64,000 nucleotides of DNA, taken from NCBI RefSeq assembly GCF_003570725.1, contig NZ_QWVS01000033.1:20174-84173 (forward strand), read 5' to 3'. Below the pieces are notes generated by a model that had not been told where the DNA came from, did not search any database, and saw nothing but the letters and a program-made list of their open reading frames with translations. The position numbers and the translations under genes are program-made. This document shows positions 1 to 8,796 of this stretch, one piece after another. Source of the DNA: Peribacillus asahii. Lineage in GTDB: Bacteria; Bacillota; Bacilli; Bacillales; DSM-1321. Position 1 is the stretch's first letter, and every line of letters begins with the position of its first letter.

Positions 1-1
1 C

Positions 2-361
2 GTTGCGCTCTCTACTTTTGGAGGTCCAAAAGGTTACGGTTTATCTGTAATTGTTGATGTTTTCTCAGGATTATTAGCAGGTGCGGCATTCGGTCCACAC
101 ATTGGAAAAATGTATGATGATCTTGATAAAAAACGAAAGCTCGGCCACTATTTCTGTGTCATTAATCCTTCCTTCTTTACGGATATAGATCTGTTTTTGG
201 AGCAAATGGACCGAATGATGGAAGAACTTCAGCAAGTTCCGCCAGCTCCAGGGGTTGATCGCGTATATGTACCGGGAGAGATTGAGCAGCTGCATGAAGC
301 AAGAAACCTTGAACAAGGTATCACAATTGCATCAAGTGTGTATGAATTTTTACGTATGTAA
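2..361 (+). CDS. C-terminal part of a malate/L-lactate dehydrogenase family (Ldh2) oxidoreductase, cut by the window edge
   Basis: The frame is open from base 2 with no start inside the window, so only the last 119 residues are present. The first residues read [17 protein letters not shown], typical of the NAD(P)-binding C-terminal half of Ldh2 family dehydrogenases (malate, ureidoglycolate, sulfolactate, diketogulonate reductases). The end ([11 protein letters not shown], then EGITI-like and SVYEFLR) matches the usual family C-terminus, so the protein ends normally at 361. The exact substrate cannot be fixed from this fragment. The hexulose-phosphate synthase and isomerase genes downstream suggest a sugar or sugar-acid pathway. 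Family assignment is firm; specificity is unknown. Confidence 0.8.
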   Translation, partial: VALSTFGGPKGYGLSVIVDVFSGLLAGAAFGPHIGKMYDDLDKKRKLGHYFCVINPSFFTDIDLFLEQMDRMMEELQQVPPAPGVDRVYVPGEIEQLHEARNLEQGITIASSVYEFLRM

Positions 362-494
362 AGCCGATGAGCTTGTCACTCAAGAAGTAGAAATACCTCA
401 GATTGTTATCAGTTATGATGAAGAGCGTAATGCTTCTCGTAAAGCTGACTAACATGTGAGCGAAACTTTGTCTGTTTGTGGTATACATGAAGAT

Positions 495-536
495 GGCAGG
501 CTGAGGGAATTCGTCTTTTGCTTCCTTCAGTTTGCC
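495..536 (+). other. hairpin between the Ldh2 gene and hxlA
   Basis: Two arms of about 15 bases (GGCAGGCTGAGGGAA and TTCCTTCAGTTTGCC) pair with several G-U pairs around a 12-base loop. The run after it is not T-rich, so it is a weak terminator at best. It may instead be an mRNA processing or attenuation structure ahead of the 619 gene. Confidence 0.4.
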
Positions 537-618
537 CTATGTAAAAGACTTATGAATAGTCAATGAAACGCATTGTTTGATCAACCGAATTATTAAATGG
601 GTTTGGAGGAGTGGTATA

Positions 619-1236
619 GTGGAAATTCAGCTTGCCTTGGATCGCTTATCAATTGAGGAAGCCATTCGGATTACACGAGAGGCAGAAAAATCAATTGATC
701 TAATCGAAGTCGGAACATCATTAATCAAAGAGTTTGGTATGGAAGCTGTATCAAAGATACGAGAGGCCTTTCCTAATAAAACAATTGTCGGGGATATAAA
801 AACAATAGATAATGCGATATATGAATTTGATCTTTGCTTCAACGCGGGCGGTGACATTGCGACTGTAATGGGAGTATCGTCCATTCATACAATTGATGCA
901 TGTTTAAATACAGCAGCTAAACATGGCAAGAAAGCAATGATTGATTTATTAAATACAACGATTGAGCAAAGGGTTTCCCTGTTTCAATATAAAGAGGCAA
1001 TTTTTTGTGAGCATATCAGCAAAGACGAACAAGAAATGGCAGGGAGAAACAACATGGATAAGGTAAGCTTTGTTCCTTCGCTGGAATGGGCTGTGGCAGG
1101 TGGTATTACGATAGATTCAATTGAGAACATGATAGAATCAGAATCACGTCCTCATATTGTCATTATTGGATCAGCCATCACGAAAGCAGATCACCCTGGA
1201 AAGATAGCAGCAGCATTTAAAGAAATAATCGGATAA
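619..1236 (+). CDS. hxlA: 3-hexulose-6-phosphate synthase / keto-gulonate-6-phosphate decarboxylase family protein (HxlA-like)
   Basis: A 205-residue OMP-decarboxylase-fold TIM barrel. It opens with VEIQLALDRLSIEEA and contains the D-x-K-T signature (GDIKTID), the acidic/Lys pair used by HPS and KGPDC enzymes. HPS condenses formaldehyde with ribulose 5-phosphate; KGPDC decarboxylates 3-keto-L-gulonate 6-phosphate. The following hxlB-type isomerase favours HPS, while the upstream Ldh2 dehydrogenase would also fit a keto-sugar route, as YiaK does beside SgbH. The GTG at 619 is chosen because a GGAGGA sits 8 bases upstream; an upstream TTG has no such site. Spacing to the next gene is 16 bases, so the two form an operon. 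The middle of the protein diverges from B. subtilis HxlA. Confidence 0.68.
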   Translation: MEIQLALDRLSIEEAIRITREAEKSIDLIEVGTSLIKEFGMEAVSKIREAFPNKTIVGDIKTIDNAIYEFDLCFNAGGDIATVMGVSSIHTIDACLNTAAKHGKKAMIDLLNTTIEQRVSLFQYKEAIFCEHISKDEQEMAGRNNMDKVSFVPSLEWAVAGGITIDSIENMIESESRPHIVIIGSAITKADHPGKIAAAFKEIIG

Positions 1237-1252
1237 GGGAGGTAGAAAAGCG

Positions 1253-1801
1253 ATGAATCAATTAGAAACGATACTATCGGAGATTTCGATTGTTATGAAA
1301 AAAATAAACGTTCAGGACATTGAAGCGTTAGCTCTTCTCTTACAGGAAGGGAGACGGATTTTTGTCATAGGTGAGGGACGTTCGGGATTCATGGCCAAAT
1401 CCTTTGCGATGCGCTTAATGCATTTGGGTGCTGACGTATATGTCATAGGTGAGACTATTACACCTTCTATTTCAGAAGGAGATATTCTAGTGGCTGTTTC
1501 TGGTTCCGGAACAACCCAAAATGTCGTGTGGACGACAGAAAAGGCAAAATCGATTGGATGTCACATTATTGCGGTCACTACGGACACTGAATCTCCTTTA
1601 GCCTCCTATGCATCCCTTATCATCCATGTTCCAGCAGCTACAAAATACCGAAAAGCAGGGGAACATACAACGATTCAGCCACTCGGATCATTATTCGATC
1701 AATGCACTCACATCCTGTTCGATGGAATTTGTCTTGAATATGCTGCCAGAAAACAAGTCAGCCACGAACAAGCTTTTCAAAAGCACAGTAATATGGAATA
1801 G
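1253..1801 (+). CDS. hxlB: 6-phospho-3-hexuloisomerase (SIS domain)
   Basis: A 182-residue single SIS-domain protein. The motif GEGRSGFMAKSFAMRLMHLG (about residues 39-58) and the following SGSGTTQNVV phosphosugar loop are characteristic of phosphohexuloisomerase, which converts 3-hexulose 6-phosphate to fructose 6-phosphate in the ribulose monophosphate route. Length matches the family (about 180-185). The start has GGGAGG 10 bases upstream, and the gene follows hxlA by 16 bases, so they are probably co-transcribed. No HxlR-type regulator is visible in the window, so control by formaldehyde is not shown here. Confidence 0.8.
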   Translation: MNQLETILSEISIVMKKINVQDIEALALLLQEGRRIFVIGEGRSGFMAKSFAMRLMHLGADVYVIGETITPSISEGDILVAVSGSGTTQNVVWTTEKAKSIGCHIIAVTTDTESPLASYASLIIHVPAATKYRKAGEHTTIQPLGSLFDQCTHILFDGICLEYAARKQVSHEQAFQKHSNME

Positions 1802-2076
1802 AGAAAAGTGGATATATTCTCTCACAATCGGCAGACTGCATCTGTTGACATTGCCCCAACTGATGTTTGTAATGGAGAAATTCAGAGTTTAAATTTCACA
1901 ATCAGTCGATTTTGCTGAACAAGAATACATAATCAAAGTCGAATTTTAACAAAGAAGACTTTTAAAAGTTTAAATATGGATGAATTTGAATTAAACCCCT
2001 AAACAAAGGAAACTATATAAACTAATAGCAATGGTTATATACATAATCAGGGGAGGCTATAAGAGTTAAATTTGGG

Positions 2077-2619
2077 GTGAAAGGTTTGGGATTTTTAAAC
2101 TATTTAACAATAATTTTTGAATGTATAGTATTAATCGTAGCTTGGCGTTTCAGCGATTGGAGAAATTGGAAAAAATATTATTCAACCGTGCTTTTTGTAA
2201 TGACATTGAGTGTGGTTGTTAGCCTTCTAACGTACAATAAATCATTATGGTATTTTGCTGGGACGTCATTTCTTCCTAATCATACACTTACTGATTTATT
2301 TATGGTTTATCTTTATTATCCCCCATTGATTTTAATATATCTCTCACACTATCCTTTCAAAAAACGTTTAATTAATCAAATAAGCTATATATTACTATGG
2401 ACATTGATGTGGGCAGCAGCAGAAGTACTTTACGTACTTGTAGGATTAAATACACATCATAATGGTTGGACCATTGGGTGGTCAACTTTTATTTGGTTTT
2501 GTATGTTCAGTGGCATAAGGCTCCATTTTACTAGACCATTGTTAACGTGGTTGTTATGCTTTCTACTTACTGTTTTTATGATTATATATTTCAATATCCC
2601 GATTACTGAATTGAAGTAA
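2077..2619 (+). CDS. CBO0543-like multi-pass membrane protein
   Basis: About 180 residues with five to six hydrophobic segments and almost no soluble part. It resembles the poorly characterised CBO0543 family of small Bacillota membrane proteins, with aromatic-rich loops, an early WRFSDWRNWKKYY stretch and a C-terminal hydrophobic hairpin. No function is known. The start is uncertain: GTG at 2077 lies about 20 bases after GGGGAGG, and a TTG at 2086 follows a weaker GGGGTGAAAGG. AT-rich flanks and stand-alone placement suggest an accessory gene. Confidence 0.55.
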   Translation: MKGLGFLNYLTIIFECIVLIVAWRFSDWRNWKKYYSTVLFVMTLSVVVSLLTYNKSLWYFAGTSFLPNHTLTDLFMVYLYYPPLILIYLSHYPFKKRLINQISYILLWTLMWAAAEVLYVLVGLNTHHNGWTIGWSTFIWFCMFSGIRLHFTRPLLTWLLCFLLTVFMIIYFNIPITELK

Positions 2620-2782
2620 AATAAGTCGATTCTCTTAGTTATGCAGTTTCAAACTAAAAATGAATTTCCTAACTATTGTTATTAAACAACCGGGCGCAAT
2701 TATTGAATAAAACTTAGATTTCCAAATGACTTTATTGTTATAGTTTTTAGTGTAGTGAAGTATTTTACATCAAAGATTAAAT

Positions 2783-2822
2783 AAGCATAACTCCTTTCTA
2801 CATGTAGAGCGGGGTTATGCTT
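2783..2822. terminator. bidirectional rho-independent terminator
   Basis: Arms AAGCATAACTCC and GGGGTTATGCTT (one G-U pair) flank a 16-base loop, with T-rich sequence on both outer sides. It lies between the convergent CBO0543-like gene and the pirin gene and can serve both. Confidence 0.75.
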
Positions 2823-2859
2823 GTTTGATTTTAAAAATTAAATAACTTTTTCATTACGA

Positions 2860-3558
2860 CTATAGTTTTACCATTTCAATAACTAATACATGTGAAGTGT
2901 CATTTGCTTTAATGTGAATATCTTCTTCAACGATTTCCAAAGCATCTCTAGCGTTTAACGTTAAATCATTAATAGTTGAACTGCCTTCGATTTGAACGAG
3001 ATACGCTTGTCTGCCTTCTTTGACAGGGAAGCTGATTTCTTTACCTGGGTCAAGTTCTAGAGCGTAAAGGTTAGCGTCTTGATTAATTTGAATCGGTGCA
3101 GAACCTTCTTTACCCGATACCATATGAAGCCACTTGTTATGTCTTGCTTCCATATCAAATCGAAAATCGCCATAGTGAGGAGTATGGCCCGCTCGATCGG
3201 GAATAATCCAAATTTGCAGCATTCTTAATGTGTTGTCACCCATATTATGCTCGCTATGATACACGCCTGTTCCAGCACTCATATATTGAACTTGTCCGCG
3301 AGTGATTGTACTTTTGTTGCCCATGCTGTCTTGGTGAGTCAGCTCGCCATCTACAACATAAGAAATAATCTCCATATCTTGATGAGGATGCATATTGAAT
3401 CCTGTTTGAGCAGCGATTAAATCGTCGTTAATCACTCGCAAAGCGCCGAAGTGGATGTTTTCTGGATTATAGTACTCGGCAAAAGAGAAGTGGAATAAGC
3501 TTTGCAGCCAACCGAGATTGCTTCTGCCCATATTGTTGTGGTCTAGTTTTCTTAGCAT
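2860..3558 (-). CDS. pirin family protein (YhhW-like bicupin)
   Basis: A 232-residue bicupin. The metal site is visible: H57 and H59 in MHPHQDME, and H101 with E103 in VYHSEHN, the same spacing as the iron ligands of human pirin and E. coli YhhW. YhhW-type pirins show quercetin 2,3-dioxygenase activity in vitro, but the physiological role in bacilli is unclear. The N-terminal LGWLQSLFHFSFAEYYNP stretch is typical of the family. It is transcribed alone, with a terminator just downstream. Confidence 0.85.
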   Translation of the reverse strand: MLRKLDHNNMGRSNLGWLQSLFHFSFAEYYNPENIHFGALRVINDDLIAAQTGFNMHPHQDMEIISYVVDGELTHQDSMGNKSTITRGQVQYMSAGTGVYHSEHNMGDNTLRMLQIWIIPDRAGHTPHYGDFRFDMEARHNKWLHMVSGKEGSAPIQINQDANLYALELDPGKEISFPVKEGRQAYLVQIEGSSTINDLTLNARDALEIVEEDIHIKANDTSHVLVIEMVKL

Positions 3559-3840
3559 CGTAAAACTTCCTTTTATATTTTATTTAAGTATCTTTAATTC
3601 GAGATAAATTATATACCTTATTTTAGTACAGGTCAATTAAAGATAGTATGTGCAGTTTGTGAATAGTTATTTCCTGTATTTGTACAATTAGGTATAATTT
3701 ATAGTGTAGATAAGTTCATCAAAAGCTGGCGGAAAGATTGGAAATAGAACGTTAATATGTTTAAGGGAGCTGAAAAGCTCTTTTTTGTTAAGGTTATAAA
3801 GAGTTTGAGAAATGTGTATATGCAGTGTAGAGGTGATGCT

Positions 3841-4257
3841 ATGGAATTTTCGTCAAAAAAAGATATGTGGATGCGAATGATTATTTGGGCTTTAATCGGA
3901 GTGTTTATTTGGATTTTCTATGAATCAACATTTATTGAATTTAATCTTGTGGGAATCATTGTAATGACAATAATGATTGGGCTGTTGCTATCGATTTGGT
4001 TTTGGACACGTTACAAAATTGAACAAGGTATACTAAAGATTTCCTATGGACCGATAAAAAAGAGTATTGCTATCCAAGATATTCAATCGATTCGTCTAAC
4101 AGTCAATCCATTTACCGCTCCAGCCCTTTCGATGTATAAAATTGAAATTAATTATCGGAAGTATAAGACCATTTCTATTTCTCCTATCAATCAAGAACGA
4201 TTTATAAAAGAATTGCAAAAGCTGAATCCTAAAATTCGAATTATGGGTAACGAATAG
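3841..4257 (+). CDS. small membrane protein with bacterial PH domain
   Basis: About 138 residues from the ATG at 3841, chosen because AGAGGTGAT lies just before it. The frame extends upstream, but that part (from 3757) has no ribosome site. Two hydrophobic segments (about residues 12-30 and 36-56) are followed by a soluble domain with YKIEQGILKISYGP and KKSIAIQDIQSIRLT, the pattern of bacterial PH domains of the YyaB/YdjC-like type. The function is unknown; such proteins sit in the membrane with a cytosolic beta-barrel. It precedes the 2-hydroxyacid dehydrogenase by 32 bases. Confidence 0.6.
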   Translation: MEFSSKKDMWMRMIIWALIGVFIWIFYESTFIEFNLVGIIVMTIMIGLLLSIWFWTRYKIEQGILKISYGPIKKSIAIQDIQSIRLTVNPFTAPALSMYKIEINYRKYKTISISPINQERFIKELQKLNPKIRIMGNE

Positions 4258-4289
4258 AGCCTTGCTTCTAGAAAGAGAGGGAGATTTCC

Positions 4290-5255
4290 ATGAAACAAAA
4301 AGTGTTGGTTACGAGAAAACCGCCAGAGCATATTTTACAATTACTGAATGATCATTTTGAATTAATGCTTTGGGATTGTGAGGAAGAGCAGATTCCGCGT
4401 GAATTTTTGTTAGAACAGATTTCAGAAGTAGATGGAGTTCTTTGTCTGTTAACGGAACATATCGACGAGGAAGTGATCAACAAAGGGAAAGGGTTAAAGG
4501 TCATTAGCAACTTAGCTGTCGGCTATAACAACATCGACGTGGAATATGCTTCGTCAAAGGGGATCATGGTCACGAACACGCCAGGTGTCTTAACGGAAAC
4601 GACGGCTGATTTAACCTTTGCTCTGTTAATGGCGACTTCTAGAAGATTAGTAGAAGCTTCCGATGTGCTAAGAGAAGGGAAATGGAAAACATGGTCACCG
4701 ATGTTTTTAACGGGAATGGATGTGTACGGAGCGACAATTGGCATCATCGGTTTAGGGGAAATTGGAGCGGCCGTTGCTAGGAGAGCAAAAGGTTTTGGAA
4801 TGGAGTTATTGTATTATAATCGCACGCAAAAGCCTGCATTAGAACAGGAGCTAGGCATTCACTATGTTTCGAAAGAAGAGCTGCTGAGAAGATCGGATTT
4901 CGTTTGTGTATTAACTCCATATACGAAAGAAACAGAGAATTTAATTACCTTAAAAGAATTAAAAACGATGAAGAAAACAGCCATCCTCATTAATACAGCA
5001 AGAGGCGGCATTGTGAATGAAGCCGATTTAGTAACGGCCTTAACAGAAGGAATCATTTGGGGGGCGGGCTTAGATGTATTTGCAGAGGAGCCCATTCCAG
5101 TGGATCATCCATTATTAACAGCACCAAATGTAGTCGCTCTTCCGCATATCGGCAGTGCAAGTGTCCAAACAAGAACGAAAATGTGGGAACTGGCAGCGCG
5201 AAATCTAATTGAAGCTTTGGAGGGGAGAACTCCGCCTCATTTGGTGAATAAGTGA
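4290..5255 (+). CDS. D-2-hydroxyacid dehydrogenase (glyoxylate/hydroxypyruvate reductase-like)
   Basis: A 321-residue D-isomer-specific 2-hydroxyacid dehydrogenase. The Rossmann motif GIIGLGEIGAAVARRA is near residue 150. The catalytic Arg (NTARGGIVNE), Glu (DVFAEEP) and His (LPHIGSA) are all present in the usual order. It resembles GyaR/YvcT-type enzymes that reduce glyoxylate, hydroxypyruvate or 2-ketogluconate with NAD(P)H. The exact substrate is not resolvable. The ribosome site AGAGAGGGAG sits upstream of the ATG. Neighbours do not form an obvious pathway with it. Confidence 0.82.
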   Translation: MKQKVLVTRKPPEHILQLLNDHFELMLWDCEEEQIPREFLLEQISEVDGVLCLLTEHIDEEVINKGKGLKVISNLAVGYNNIDVEYASSKGIMVTNTPGVLTETTADLTFALLMATSRRLVEASDVLREGKWKTWSPMFLTGMDVYGATIGIIGLGEIGAAVARRAKGFGMELLYYNRTQKPALEQELGIHYVSKEELLRRSDFVCVLTPYTKETENLITLKELKTMKKTAILINTARGGIVNEADLVTALTEGIIWGAGLDVFAEEPIPVDHPLLTAPNVVALPHIGSASVQTRTKMWELAARNLIEALEGRTPPHLVNK

Positions 5256-5399
5256 ATGTTCAGTAGGACATATATACCTCTATTTTACAATTCTTAATAT
5301 ATTCTTTATCAATCTTCACGTTCTCCTAAATGAAAATTAATAGTTTACTGGTATTTTTAAGAAGTAATCTATTAGACAAAGAGATAGGAGATGTGTAGA

Positions 5400-6254
5400 G
5401 TGAAAAGAAAATGGTTAGCAGCTTGTGGTGCTCTTGTAATGGCAATTGGTGTGATGACAGGAGGAGGAGAGGCTTTGGCTAAGGAAAAACATAAAGATAT
5501 CGTAAATGTTTCCCATCGAGGTGCTTCAGGTTATGCACCGGAACATACTCTAGTATCCTATCAAATGGGAGAAAAAATGCATGGCGACTATATTGAAATA
5601 GATTTGCAAATGACAAAGGACGGACAGCTAATCGCGATGCATGATGAGAAATTGGACCGGACGACAAACGGGACAGGTCTTGTTAAAGATTATACATTAG
5701 CTGAAATTAAACAGCTTGATGCAGGCAGTTGGTTTAATGAAAAATATCCAGAGAGTGCTAATCCGAACTATGAAGGGCTGCAAGTGCCAACGCTCGAAGA
5801 AGTGTTTAAAAAGTTCGGAAAAAATGCTCGCTACTATATTGAAACAAAATCACCTGAAACGTATCCAGGCATGGAAAAAGAACTTTTACGCTTAATCGAT
5901 AAATATGACATTAATAAAAAGACTCTTCTTATTCAGTCTTTTAGCCCTCAGAGCTTAAAGATCATGAATGAACTGGATCCATCCGTTAATCTTATTCAAT
6001 TAATCTCGTATAAAAATGATGCCGTTATTACGGATGATGAAATTGCAGCAATTAAAGAATATGCGATGGGAGTTGGACCTAATCATACATATTTGAACGA
6101 AGAATATGTACAAAAAGTCGTTAACAGCGGCCTGGAACTTCATCCATACACAGTGAATGATAAGGACAGAATGAAGCAGCTTATTGACTGGGGAGTAACG
6201 GGAATGTTTACAAACTTTCCAGATAAGCTTCATGAAGTGAAGAAAGGGAAATAA
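5400..6254 (+). CDS. glpQ: secreted glycerophosphodiester phosphodiesterase
   Basis: The protein begins with a Sec signal peptide (VKRKWLAACGALVMAIGVM, then an A-x-A site near EALAKEK), followed by a GDPD TIM barrel. HRGASGYAPEHT carries the catalytic HR and E, EIDLQMTKDG carries E and D, and MHDEKLDRTTNGTG the second His. GlpQ releases glycerol 3-phosphate from glycerophosphodiesters and, in bacilli, from teichoic acid during phosphate or choline salvage. GTG at 5400 is preferred over ATG at 5391 because AGGAG ends at 5390, leaving nine bases to the GTG and none to the ATG. Mature length is typical. A strong terminator follows. Confidence 0.92.
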   Translation: MKRKWLAACGALVMAIGVMTGGGEALAKEKHKDIVNVSHRGASGYAPEHTLVSYQMGEKMHGDYIEIDLQMTKDGQLIAMHDEKLDRTTNGTGLVKDYTLAEIKQLDAGSWFNEKYPESANPNYEGLQVPTLEEVFKKFGKNARYYIETKSPETYPGMEKELLRLIDKYDINKKTLLIQSFSPQSLKIMNELDPSVNLIQLISYKNDAVITDDEIAAIKEYAMGVGPNHTYLNEEYVQKVVNSGLELHPYTVNDKDRMKQLIDWGVTGMFTNFPDKLHEVKKGK

Positions 6255-6279
6255 AGCAACCAATCATAATATTATTAAC

Positions 6280-6317
6280 AAGGGGATTACATATGACGAA
6301 TATGTAGTCCCCTTTTC
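6280..6317 (+). terminator. glpQ terminator
   Basis: A 15-base arm starting AAGGGGATTAC pairs with its complement ending AGTCCCCTT around a GACGA loop, followed by TTTTCC. Confidence 0.85.
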
Positions 6318-6467
6318 CTGCTGTTAGCAGTACTTCCCCTTCGAATATTGGACAGCCTATAAAATGAGTAGATTATAGAAAATTATATTATCTTCCCGTT
6401 CTAGGGAGAACTCTTCCTCGTCTTTCAAACATTTAAGAAGGAGCTTAATCAAAATAAACAGCCGGAT

Positions 6468-7085
6468 TTATTTTTTTAAACCAGCTGCAAACATGGGACC
6501 ATTAGCTGTAATGGTCGATAGGATACGAGCCATTTCTTGAGGGGATTCTTTCCTGCCGCTATTCAACCATTGTTGAATGACCCCTATATGTGCCGATGAA
6601 ATATAAGAAGCTAAATATTGTCCTGGAACAAGTAAATTTTCCTCCTTAACAAGTGCCTCTGAATTATTTCCAAACATTGTTTTCCACATAAAGTCTTTCA
6701 GTCTTGTTTGAAATGATAAATCTCCTTTGGGACCTAACACAGCTTTCATAAATCCACTATTTTCATTTAGATACTCAAATACTGAAACTACAAGAGGAAA
6801 TGGTGTTACAGTTGGTGAGTTCGTTTCAAGTGCGGCAATAACACTTGGGAAGTTCTGTTTTGCAATTCTGGACATTTCCAGCATAATTTCTTCTTCGCAT
6901 TTAGTCATTAAATCGAATTTATCTTGATAATGTGCATAAAATGTACCTCGATTAATTTTTGCTCTAGTTGTTATATCTTTAACGGATATTGCTTCAAAGC
7001 CTTTTTCTTCTATTAATTCTACTAGTGCATTCCGGATTGATTCTCTTGTCCGAATGACCCTTAGATCCGTATTACTATCCCGCAA
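6468..7085 (-). CDS. TetR family transcriptional regulator
   Basis: A 205-residue one-domain repressor. The N-terminal helix-turn-helix is clear: ESIRNALVELIEEKGFEAIS, then VKDITTRAKINRGTFYAHYQDK (about residues 15-55), and the C-terminal part resembles the TetR_C_8-type ligand domain. It is divergent from the YhgE-like membrane protein gene, which it most likely represses from the shared 166-bp intergenic region. The ligand is unknown. The start is preceded by AAGGAGGGCG on the minus strand. Confidence 0.85.
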   Translation of the reverse strand: MRDSNTDLRVIRTRESIRNALVELIEEKGFEAISVKDITTRAKINRGTFYAHYQDKFDLMTKCEEEIMLEMSRIAKQNFPSVIAALETNSPTVTPFPLVVSVFEYLNENSGFMKAVLGPKGDLSFQTRLKDFMWKTMFGNNSEALVKEENLLVPGQYLASYISSAHIGVIQQWLNSGRKESPQEMARILSTITANGPMFAAGLKK

Positions 7086-7104
7086 GTTACGCCCTCCTTA
7101 TTAT

Positions 7105-7145
7105 TAACCAACACATTTGTAAAAGGTGTCTTATAACCGACACAT
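7105..7145. promoter_or_regulatory. candidate TetR operator: direct repeats between divergent genes
   Basis: TAACCAACACAT (7105-7116) recurs as TAACCGACACAT (7134-7145), 29 bases apart. The second copy also forms a short inverted repeat with GTGTC at 7126-7130. The position just upstream of the TetR gene fits autoregulation. Assignment is inferred from location only. Confidence 0.4.
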
Positions 7146-7251
7146 CTACGATTTTTGATTATTGAACAGAAAAGGATTCAATTTTATAATTTGAAATGAA
7201 ATAAACAACAGGTTGTTCGTTATTATAACTCGAAATCAAGGAGGATGAAAT

Positions 7252-8454
7252 ATGTTTAAAAACAAACTCGTATGGTTATCACCGATTATCGCATTAGCAG
7301 TTATTTTTATTTTTTCACTAACATTATTTCCATCGGTTCAACCACAACCGAAAAATCTTCCTATTGCAATCGTGAATGAGGATGAGGGAGTGGAAATTCC
7401 TAATCAACCAAAAATGAATATGGGTCAAACGATTGTTGAAATGATGCAAAAAAACTCAAAAGCGACAAAGGATGAAGACCCTGCTGTGAAATGGATTAAA
7501 GTAAAAACGGCAGAGGATGCACAAAAAGGCATGGATAACCAAAAATATTATGCAACATTGGTCATTCCAAAAGATTTCAGTGTTAAACAGGCATCATTAA
7601 GGACACCAGCACCTTCTTCGCCTGAAGTTCAAATATATATTAATCAGGGAATGAATACAGCAGCTTCAACAATGGCAGGACAGGTCTTGAATGGAGTAGT
7701 TGATAATATAAACAATAATGTCCGTAAACAACTCCTTGATGGTTTTGAAAAACAAGGAGCAACTTTAACAACAAAACAAGCTGCAAGCTTAGCAACGCCT
7801 ATTACAAAAACAGTTACGAATGTGAATGAAATTGGTTCTAATAGTGCAAACGGCAATTCTCCTGTCTCCTTATTCCAACCACTATGGATGGGAAGCTTAG
7901 CGGGTGCAGCTATTATCTTTATCGCTGTTAGTAAATTATCAATTACTAATCGAAAAGAGAACCTTGCTGCAAAATCTGCACAAATTTTAATGGGAGCAAT
8001 CGTTGCTCTTTTCATCGGATTTGGATTAACATGGTTGGCAGATGGGATGGTAGGATTCAATATTCCGCAATTTACGGATACAGCTTTATTTCTAACGATT
8101 ACTTCCTTTAGCTTTTTCCTAATGATATCAGCTGTGCTTTCATTATTAGGTTTTAAAGGTATACCTATCTTTGTTTTAATGCTTTTCTTTGGAGCACCAT
8201 TGCTTGCAGTGGCTCCAGAAATGATGTCTCCATTTTATCGAGATTGGATTCACTCTTGGTTGCCAATGCGATTCATGGTGGAAGGTCTTCGAGAATTATT
8301 CTTCTTTGGGGAAGGATTAACTTGGAACACTCCTGTTTCTGTCCTTGTTTGGATTGGCTTAGTAAGCATGATTGTCATACTAGGTACCGCTTTAAAACGT
8401 AATAGGGTGGAGGAAGCAGTATCTGATTCTCAACGGGTTAGTTCAATCAAATAA
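7252..8454 (+). CDS. YhgE/Pip-type ABC-2-like membrane transporter
   Basis: About 400 residues. One N-terminal membrane segment (residues 9-27) is followed by a large extracytoplasmic domain containing LPIAIVNEDEGVE, a hallmark of the YhgE/Pip and ABC2_membrane_3 group. Five hydrophobic segments occupy the C-terminal half from about residue 215. No ATPase is encoded beside it, as is usual for the YhgE group. Likely roles are export of, or resistance to, a membrane-active compound controlled by the adjacent TetR protein. A strong GGAGG lies 6 bases before the ATG. The substrate is unknown. Confidence 0.75.
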   Translation: MFKNKLVWLSPIIALAVIFIFSLTLFPSVQPQPKNLPIAIVNEDEGVEIPNQPKMNMGQTIVEMMQKNSKATKDEDPAVKWIKVKTAEDAQKGMDNQKYYATLVIPKDFSVKQASLRTPAPSSPEVQIYINQGMNTAASTMAGQVLNGVVDNINNNVRKQLLDGFEKQGATLTTKQAASLATPITKTVTNVNEIGSNSANGNSPVSLFQPLWMGSLAGAAIIFIAVSKLSITNRKENLAAKSAQILMGAIVALFIGFGLTWLADGMVGFNIPQFTDTALFLTITSFSFFLMISAVLSLLGFKGIPIFVLMLFFGAPLLAVAPEMMSPFYRDWIHSWLPMRFMVEGLRELFFFGEGLTWNTPVSVLVWIGLVSMIVILGTALKRNRVEEAVSDSQRVSSIK

Positions 8455-8547
8455 GAGTTGCCAAATTTATTTATTTCGTTGTTTCTTTAGTAGATATTCA
8501 TGGTCAATGGCTTAAGGTGATCTTTCAAACCAAACGTTTTTAGTCAT

Positions 8548-8600
8548 AAAACACTTAACATCTCTATCAAGTCGAAATAGGAGATGTTAAGTGTTTTATT
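8548..8600 (+). terminator. terminator after the YhgE-like gene
   Basis: Perfect 17-base arms (AAAACACTTAACATCTC and its complement) with a 16-base loop, followed by ATTTTG. It is strong in the plus direction. Confidence 0.85.
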
Positions 8601-8615
8601 TTGAAGCAGAAAAAT

Positions 8616-8638
8616 AAAAACCACTCAGAGTGGTTTTT
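8616..8638 (-). terminator. terminator of the SASP-like gene
   Basis: Perfect 10-base arms AAAAACCACT/AGTGGTTTTT around a 3-base loop, immediately at the stop codon of the 52-residue gene on the minus strand. Confidence 0.75.
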
Positions 8639-8796
8639 TAATCGTGCATTGCTCCCGCCTCTCGGGAAGTCATTGCACCTTGTCCTTCGCTTACATCTTT
8701 TTGAATTTGTTGTTTTACTTTTTGTGCATCGGTTCCAGCAAATTCTGGTTTCATAATAGAACTCAAATTCTCTTTTGCTTGTTGATTCTGTTGCAT
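8638..8796 (-). CDS. small gamma-type SASP-like spore protein
   Basis: A 52-residue, Gln-rich, hydrophilic protein. The central segment EFAGTDAQKVKQQIQKD closely resembles the repeated EFASETNAQEVKKQNQ unit of gamma-type small acid-soluble spore proteins (SspE), with a single unit here followed by GQGAMTSREAG. Gamma SASPs are amino acid stores degraded during germination. The ATG at 8796 is preferred because AAGGAGG precedes it by 6 bases; an upstream in-frame start has no site. It is shorter than typical gamma SASPs, so it may be a related short family. It is monocistronic with its own terminator. Confidence 0.6.
   Translation of the reverse strand: MQQNQQAKENLSSIMKPEFAGTDAQKVKQQIQKDVSEGQGAMTSREAGAMHD

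Noticed and set aside
255..452. 65-codon open frame overlapping the end of the Ldh2 gene
   Set aside because: It overlaps a well-matched C-terminus in another frame, has no ribosome site and no recognisable product.
1608..1892. 94-codon frame overlapping the end of hxlB
   Set aside because: It lies mostly inside hxlB in another frame and has no start signal.
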